This document shows, in pieces, positions 58,140 to 64,000 of a stretch of 64,000 bases of DNA. A model generated the notes under the pieces. It saw only the letters and a list, made by a program, of their open reading frames with translations, was not told the origin of the DNA and made no database searches. Every line of letters begins with the position of its first letter. Positions within the stretch are counted from its first letter, which is position 1. The position numbers and the translations under genes were made by a program. The stretch covers positions 8,969,073-9,033,072 of the forward strand of contig CM055207.1 of the NCBI GenBank assembly GCA_029224185.1. Direction: 5' to 3'. The DNA is from Karalla daura (Eukaryota > Chordata > Actinopteri > Chaetodontiformes > Leiognathidae).

Positions 58140-59000
58140 ACTGGAGACATTTTTTTTTCTTTTACTTTAAGTATGTTTAATGTATTAATGAACAGTTTGG
58201 TGTTTGTGTGGTCTTTAATGTAGTTTGATTTGCTATCATTGAAGTTGCTGTCAAGTCGGCGTTGATTTTTAGAGCTGATGATTTTCCATCATCTCATGTA
58301 TAAATAAATAAATTTGCCTCCAATTTTTTCACTTATTTCGTCATCAACGTGTCCGGATCTCTGGCCTCAGTAGAAAAAAAAAGAGGCAAACTTTGAGGAA
58401 TTTGTTTGCCAACTAGAAAATTTATTTTACATTTTCCACCTGTATATAATGAAACCTGGTAAGAAGTTAAAAAAAAATATCACCTCACCTCTTTTAACAA
58501 ATGAAAAATGAATGTATTTGGTTGTAAGTGCCTCGCACTTACTGTGTAAGCAAAACAAGCCCTTGTTCAGTCTGGCAGTGCACTCCACCGAAACTGCCTG
58601 TAGCAAATGATTTAAATAAATTCAACTCAATTGACAATGAACAAGCTGTGTGACAGATTGAACAGAATGTTCTAAACTGAATACTTTCCAAACAAGATGT
58701 ATTGAATGTTTAATCACATCTGCCACCGATTTTTGTAAATATCTGCTTCCTCCGATTTCGATGCTATAGTAGCGACAAAAAGACGTGTCACACCAAACAC
58801 ACCCTCCAGAGGTGGCAAATAGGTAATGGTATCATGATTGGATGTGAAAGGGGCATTCTAGACACAGTGGGCTCAGTCATTGTCTGAGCAGGAATAAAAT
58901 GATTGCACTATCTGCCATCTATAATGCTATCAAAAGACTAGATGAACCTAGGCATGTAGGGGTTAAGGCTGATAACCTACAGTAGATGGCTGTGACCTTC
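58140..59000. other. unique non-coding stretch
   Basis: AT-rich, with short A-runs; nothing recognised. Confidence 0.45.
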
Positions 59001-59049
59001 AGTGCCTCAGGCAGCTGCATTAAAAAGTGACACAACTGAAAAAAAAAGA

Positions 59050-59420
59050 AAAAGGATATTACCACATGAGCTCTGGAACATTACAGAACGCGTTTGTATG
59101 TCTATGCGTCTGCAAATGCCGTTTAGCACCCAATCGTGCAAAGTAAAGGCCATATATCAAGAACATCCAGAAATAGTGTCAATTTGTTTGGGCCCCTGAG
59201 CTCATCTGAGATGGACTGAAGCAAAATTGGAAAAGTGCACTGTGGTCTGACGAGTCTGGGTTTTAAATTGGTTGTGGAAGTCACGAATGTCATGTCCTCT
59301 GGGAAAAAAAAAAAGGACAAATTCGAGTTGTTAGCGCCGCAAAGACCAACAGGGTCTCTGAAGGTACAGGAGCAACGGCAACAGAATAGTGGTGCTTGCT
59401 CACATGCAAAATTGTTGTGG
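59050..59420 (+). mobile_element. Tc1/mariner-like transposase relic
   Basis: The sequence follows a fish Tc1-like transposase coding region: 'ccatatatcaagaacatcc', 'gagctcatctgagatgg', and, in frame at 59243-59257, W-S-D-E-S, the motif around the second catalytic Asp of the DD34E family. 'aagtcacgaatgtcatgtcctctgg' and 'agcgccgcaaagaccaac' follow. In-frame stops occur on both sides of the motif, an A-run breaks the frame at about 59301, and homology fades by about 59420. Terminal repeats were not found. It is a dead internal fragment. Confidence 0.75.
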
Positions 59421-59424
59421 CTTG

Positions 59425-60874
59425 AACCACCTCCTTCGTTCTTCATGTTGCTCCGCTCTTCTTCTTTGAATGTCTAAGATTGTCCGTAAGTAATGGATGA
59501 TGAACAACAATACTCAACAATACTGTTTAGCTACTTAAGTGGTGTATCAAACAAGAATCACTTTTAAGACTTTGCATATTAGTGTCCATACTTCTCATCT
59601 TTGTATTGAATGTTGCTAAAAGAAAACCTAATATAGTACAGTGGGAAATGTGCCCCCTGTGCCGACTTTTGAGTTAAGTATATGACTTGTTTGAAAGTTG
59701 GATGAAAGTTACTTGTTCAGTGAAAAAATAAAAACATCATGACATTCTGCTTTTCTTTCTTTCTATATTGCACATGATTTATTTGGATTAAAGTTTGAGG
59801 GAGGAAAAAACAAAAACTCTTAAAAAAGACAACAAAAAGAGAGACACGTTGACTTAAGGGACTGCAACTCTCAGCCAATAGATTGTCAGTGACTCTATTA
59901 TGCTTCCACACATTGATTTCAGCAAAAGTGACACTTGTTGCCCTGGTGTCACTCCAACTACGAGAAAACAAGTGAATCAATTTTTGACATTTGGTCACAT
60001 CTGCCTCTGGGCACATTATTTATTTATTTACCAATTTATTTTCAGTGCAGATTTGTTCTGCCACTTTGCTGTGATCATTTAGTAGTCAGACTCACTTCTA
60101 ATTAATGTAGAGCACAATCCGCTCCTCATTGTCACCCTGGGTTCATACTAGACAGACTGTACCAAAGCAAAGACGACAAGGGCAGAATGACGGATTAGTG
60201 ATGCTCCCCTTTTATAATTTTCTGAACAAATCGTACAAAAGCACAAATGAAGCGACATGATTTTGTCTCAACGACGGCACTTGATCCATTAAATCTAACT
60301 ATTACAGCATAATATACTTTTGATTTTATTATACACACCGCTCATGAAGACAGATCTCGTTATTCATTGTTTGCAATGGCTATAAGTCAGTAGGAACATT
60401 TCCATCCAAACACAATACTCTCAATCCACTGGTCTGTCAGGGCTCCAACTCTTACCCATGGTCACGAACTGTGTGTAGGGACCGTAAGAGTGCAGGAAAC
60501 ACAAGAAATACTGTAAAAGTAATAATAAAAAAGAAATGTAACAGCATATATGACAGGGCAGTAGGTACTCTGTTAGAAAGGATGTGTTGAATAAGAATAA
60601 AAAGATAAATAAAACTATGAAAAAGAAAAAATATGTCATCTTTACATGACTCTATATGACTCTCTGTAGCGTTACGTGGCAAATTGGTCATAATGTTTAG
60701 GTTACATTTCTATGCCTTTTTTTTTCATCTTGAAAACCACTGCATGACAGGCATTCTAGTGTCTTATCCCATGTCGGTGATTTAACAGCAGTGTGGTCAC
60801 AGCTTATCACATATTACTTGCTTGTTGTTTGTTTACACCACTAGCAACACGGTTCACATGCAGTTCTAGTGTTT

Positions 60875-60875
<1 letters not shown>
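59425..60875. other. unique AT-rich stretch
   Basis: No gene recognised. Open frames up to 99 codons (minus, 59717-60016) lie in AT-rich, Phe/Leu-rich contexts. Confidence 0.45.

Positions 60876-60878
<3 letters not shown>

Positions 60879-60917
<39 letters not shown>
60879..60917. repeat. (GT)n microsatellite
   Basis: Pure GT, about 19 units. Confidence 0.98.
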
Positions 60918-60926
<9 letters not shown>

Positions 60927-61133
60927 CTGATTGCGAGGGAAAGTGAGAACCACAGAGGAGGGATCATGGGTCTGTCTTTCTATATTAAAAGTTTCCCTCA
61001 GAAAGAGGCTGTCTTTAATTGTGTCTTCAGGGTGTGTTTGTTTTGTTTCTGCTGACCTCCCTGAGTGCATGCAGATGGTGCCGTGAACAAGTGGGGCCAA
61101 CATTGCTCACAGCAGCCTCTTTGGCTGGATTGT

Positions 61134-61162
61134 TTCTCTCTCTCTCCCTCTCTCTCCCTCTC

Positions 61163-61193
<31 letters not shown>
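61134..61193. repeat. (CT)n microsatellite with CCCTCT units
   Basis: About 60 bp of pyrimidine, CT with regularly spaced CCC interruptions. Confidence 0.97.
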
Positions 61194-61199
61194 TTATCT

Positions 61200-61605
61200 T
61201 CATGGTATTCATGTATTTAGCAGGATTATTTAGATGGATGCAGAGACTTTACCCCTGTGGCATCTGACACCTTCGGGATGAATCTGAATAGTTTAGACCC
61301 AGGCTTAAACGGCCCAAATCTCTGGCAGAAGCCGTTATTTCTTTTCTGTGGCTGAATGGGAGAAATTCCCATGCAGCGTGTGTGCAATGGCATATTAAAG
61401 CAGTGGTTGGCTGTGCAATTGCACATGGGTTTAATGGTCAGTTGTCAGAGGTTTTAGGACACTTTGTTTTAACATGCATATTGCAAAATTCTACTCTATA
61501 ATTTTTGAGTCCCAAATAAAACATTTTTTTTTCTTTTTGATATGCTAATCACTGATTTTATCATTTCTCCTCTCCCTAAGTGCAGTATTTACACTTAACA
61601 CTGTC
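61200..61605. other. unique non-coding stretch
   Basis: Nothing recognised. Confidence 0.4.
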
Positions 61606-61611
61606 GCATCC

Positions 61612-61800
61612 ATTCATCTATTATCTTACCTGTGCTTATATGTAGGGCAAAAGGATTTATACACCCAGGTCAGCAGGACACACATACCATTCCACATGTT
61701 TTTGAGTGCTTTGAGTACCTGGAGAAAACCCATGCAGACACAGGAAGAACATTCAAAGTCCACACAAAAAGCGACTCCTTGCTGACTCCTCATTCACTGC
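61612..61800 (-). repeat. SINE-like repeat, diverged (copy 12)
   Basis: Reverse orientation: tail 'attcatctattatcttacctg', body 'gagtacctggagaaaaccca' and 'ggaagaacattcaaagtccac', and a degenerate head 'cgactccttgctgactcctc'. Confidence 0.65.
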
Positions 61801-61804
61801 GTAT

Positions 61805-63630
61805 CACATTAAGATGTTACACAAAAAGAGGCCATGCTTATACATAACGATGACTAGTTATACAATTTATCACTCACTATTTTCAACTTTCCTCATATCG
61901 TGTGTTAGCTGATTAATTAAATTGATCGTATTGTTCCAAAAGGCCAAAGATTTAATTCATCCAGCATCTCAGTGCGAGGATATTCTGTTTTTCTCAGCCT
62001 TCAATCACCGAACTACATAATTGAAAATGTTTAGGCTCTTGAAGTTGGTGTTTGGTTTGATTGATTGAAAGCTTGAGAAACTCAAATAGATTTTTTGGGA
62101 AAAAAAAAAGTTCTCTGAACAGAGAAAAACAATGGCTCAATCAACAAAGCATCAGTCATCATCTGTGGTTTAATATATATTGGTGTTCACATAATATATA
62201 TTTTTTCCCTCCCTAGATTTAGAGATGCGACTTCCCTCTGCTGATATATCCTTCGGTCATGAGCACAGATTAGGTGTCACTGGTCCGCGTGCACCACAGC
62301 AGTGACAGGTACGATGTGTCCTTGATAGCAGTTCGAAACATGCTCCAACAAAGCAGGTCTTGTAACTGATATGTCAAATAAATCTCAGGAGGATTCACAA
62401 CAACACTGAATGTGTTGCCTGAAGGAAGCTGTCATTGTAAAAAAAAAAGAAGAGCATCATGCTTTTAAAAAAAAAGGTGCTCAGTTACAAATCAAATTGC
62501 TGTCACAAGATGATCAAGTCAATAAGTGACGCATTCTTTTCACGACAAAGCGATTGTCAGAAATCTGTCTGATTCAATAGCAGTGATTTGTAACTGGAAC
62601 AGCAGCACTAAATGGGGCATGTATATACATAGTCATCATGCATTTGCTATATTACTGGTGCAGCTTGCTTTAATCTGGTGGTAATTAACAGATGTTCTTT
62701 TCTCTTCAAATGTATAATGGAGCACTAATACAAATGTTCTCATTCACAATCTCCAGACCTTTTCAGCTTTCAAGTTCTCTTCATTTTTTGTTTTAATTTA
62801 ATCAGATGGATAAATCATGTTCCTTGTGCAATCTGTGCAATCAGTCATAGATGTGTTGCTGGCTTTGCCACTCATCATCCAGATAGATAGTTGAAAGGAA
62901 AAAAAAAAGTTATACAGTGCCGCATGAAAGCTCCTTTGCTTTAAATACAACAATCTTCCAAACGAGACTTTGTACCTTTGTACAAAAGACAGAGGGTCAG
63001 AAAGAAAGAAAGAATTAATGTCTCTTGTCTCTTCTTCTGAAATGCCATCAATGCTAAGGTGTCGACCCGCTGGTCTCGAGGGAAAAGGTTCCCCCCTCTG
63101 AATTTAAATTAATCATACTGGAATAAAAAAAAAAATTAACATCCAGTCAAAGTATCGTTAAGGCTCAGCACCCTAGTGCAGCATGTGTCAAAAAATCTCA
63201 CCTTATTAGGATGAAAAAGCATAGAAATCAATTAAATACCATGTAGTGGTAACACTTTAAAGGACACTGCGATCTATTTTTGTGCAGTATATTATAATTT
63301 CTTGCTCCTCCTACCATTTTCTCACCAAAAGGAAATTGCCTGCATATGCAAATACCCCATGCTGTTATTATGATGTCTTCTCATTTCCATACATACCTAC
63401 ACACACTCACACACACGCACGGATAAACACCACTCATCTGCATGATTTTACAGGTGTCTGCGGTTTTCTTTGCATATAGGCATGACACTGTAAAATGCAA
63501 AACACCTCGAAACAGCCGAATGTCTAAAACCACAAAATATGAAGCTTAGATTGCACTTTTGCCAGTGGGCTGTCCCGTGCATAATTGCTTTGAAAAATGG
63601 CCGAAATATCCCTTTAACCGGAAAGCTACT
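61805..63630. other. unique AT-rich stretch
   Basis: No gene recognised. Contains A-runs near 62100, 62439, 62467, 62900 and 63125, a short (GAAA)n at about 62999-63014 and a CA-rich patch at 63400-63420. The segment 63480-63600 has a regulatory-like texture but is not called. Confidence 0.45.
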
Positions 63631-63648
63631 TTGTGCTCTGCTGTTTGG

Positions 63649-63745
63649 AGAAGCGCGTGTGGGTGTGTGCTCGCCACTTGAGTGTGTGCGTGCTGCTACG
63701 CTACGGCGTGCGCATGCTGATGCGTGAATGTGCTTGTGTGTGTGT
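63649..63745. repeat. TG/CG-rich low-complexity stretch
   Basis: TG dinucleotides mixed with about nine CpG; may be a decayed (TG)n array with CG variants. Confidence 0.6.
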
Positions 63746-63749
63746 TTGC

Positions 63750-64000
63750 GTGGCCCAAGTGTATGAATTATTTACCAGTAATATCTCATAAGAGCCATAT
63801 TATACAGACTGCACAAGACAAAGCCCTCCTGAACCCCCTCGCCGACTATAATCATAGCCTAGAGAGAGAGAGGAAGAGCAAGGGGAAGGAAATAAGAGTT
63901 GAAAGAGAGTGAAATAGGTGGAATGAAATTATTTCTCCTCGCTGAGTGTCTCATTGCCACGCCTGTTTACTTATGCTCTTGTTTTTGCCTGGCTGTTTAC
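63750..64000. other. unique non-coding stretch to window end
   Basis: A purine-rich segment lies at 63859-63910 with a short (GA)n at 63861-63872. Nothing else seen. Confidence 0.5.

Noticed and set aside
62920..62940. 'acagtgccgcatgaaag' as a Tc1-like terminal repeat
   Set aside because: Similarity fades after about ten bases and no second end was found.
1..64000. CRISPR arrays, bacterial operons, prophage or integron structure
   Set aside because: No direct-repeat/spacer pattern, no ribosome-binding-site-led gene runs; composition and repeats are those of a vertebrate genome.

Overview
The window looks like nuclear DNA of a teleost fish, probably a percomorph. The reasons are the abundance of (CA/TG)n microsatellites, many partial copies of a tRNA-headed SINE-like repeat that I recognise from fish genomes, small DNA-transposon derivatives with fish-type terminal repeats, a decayed Tc1-like transposase, and a LINE reverse-transcriptase fragment of the kind common in fish. 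Family assignments come from remembered consensus sequences, not from a search.

I find no supportable protein-coding gene, tRNA, rRNA or other RNA gene. All open reading frames are short (152 codons at most). They overlap one another on several frames, run through repeats, and carry no domain I recognise. The window is best read as intergenic or deep intronic sequence.

Layout: 1-9 kb is mostly unique AT-rich DNA with a SINE copy (1.3 kb), an 830-bp MITE (3.7-4.5 kb) and two CTCF-like motifs. 9-17 kb is unique sequence with a purine-rich block and several stretches that look like conserved non-coding DNA. 17-26 kb holds a strong regulatory-looking block (17.3-17.6 kb), SINE copies, a second and shorter copy of the 3.7-kb MITE (23.8 kb), a 31-base C run, and a SINE whose head abuts a hairpin-forming (GATAGA)n/(TCTATC)n array (25.5 kb). 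26-37 kb contains a short interstitial telomeric repeat beside a very CpG-dense patch (27.0-27.4 kb), a long (AGAGG)n array (29.1 kb), a LINE fragment split by a hAT-type MITE (35.1-35.6 kb) and a GC-rich CpG-island-like block (36.0-36.5 kb). 37-54 kb is mainly unique, with regulatory-looking blocks at 46.2, 48.1, 48.7 (CpG-dense), 50.2, 52.0 and 52.9 kb. 54-64 kb has more microsatellites, SINE fragments, a Tc1-like relic (59.0-59.4 kb) and a homeodomain-motif-rich block (58.0 kb).

The most plausible overall picture is a gene-poor regulatory landscape with scattered candidate enhancers, as found around developmental genes. That is inference from composition and motif texture; cross-species alignment would settle it. 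I did not find a clear undescribed system. The best leads are the three CpG-rich patches, the ATTA-core cluster at 52.9 kb, the nested LINE/MITE, and the motif-bearing transposon copies.
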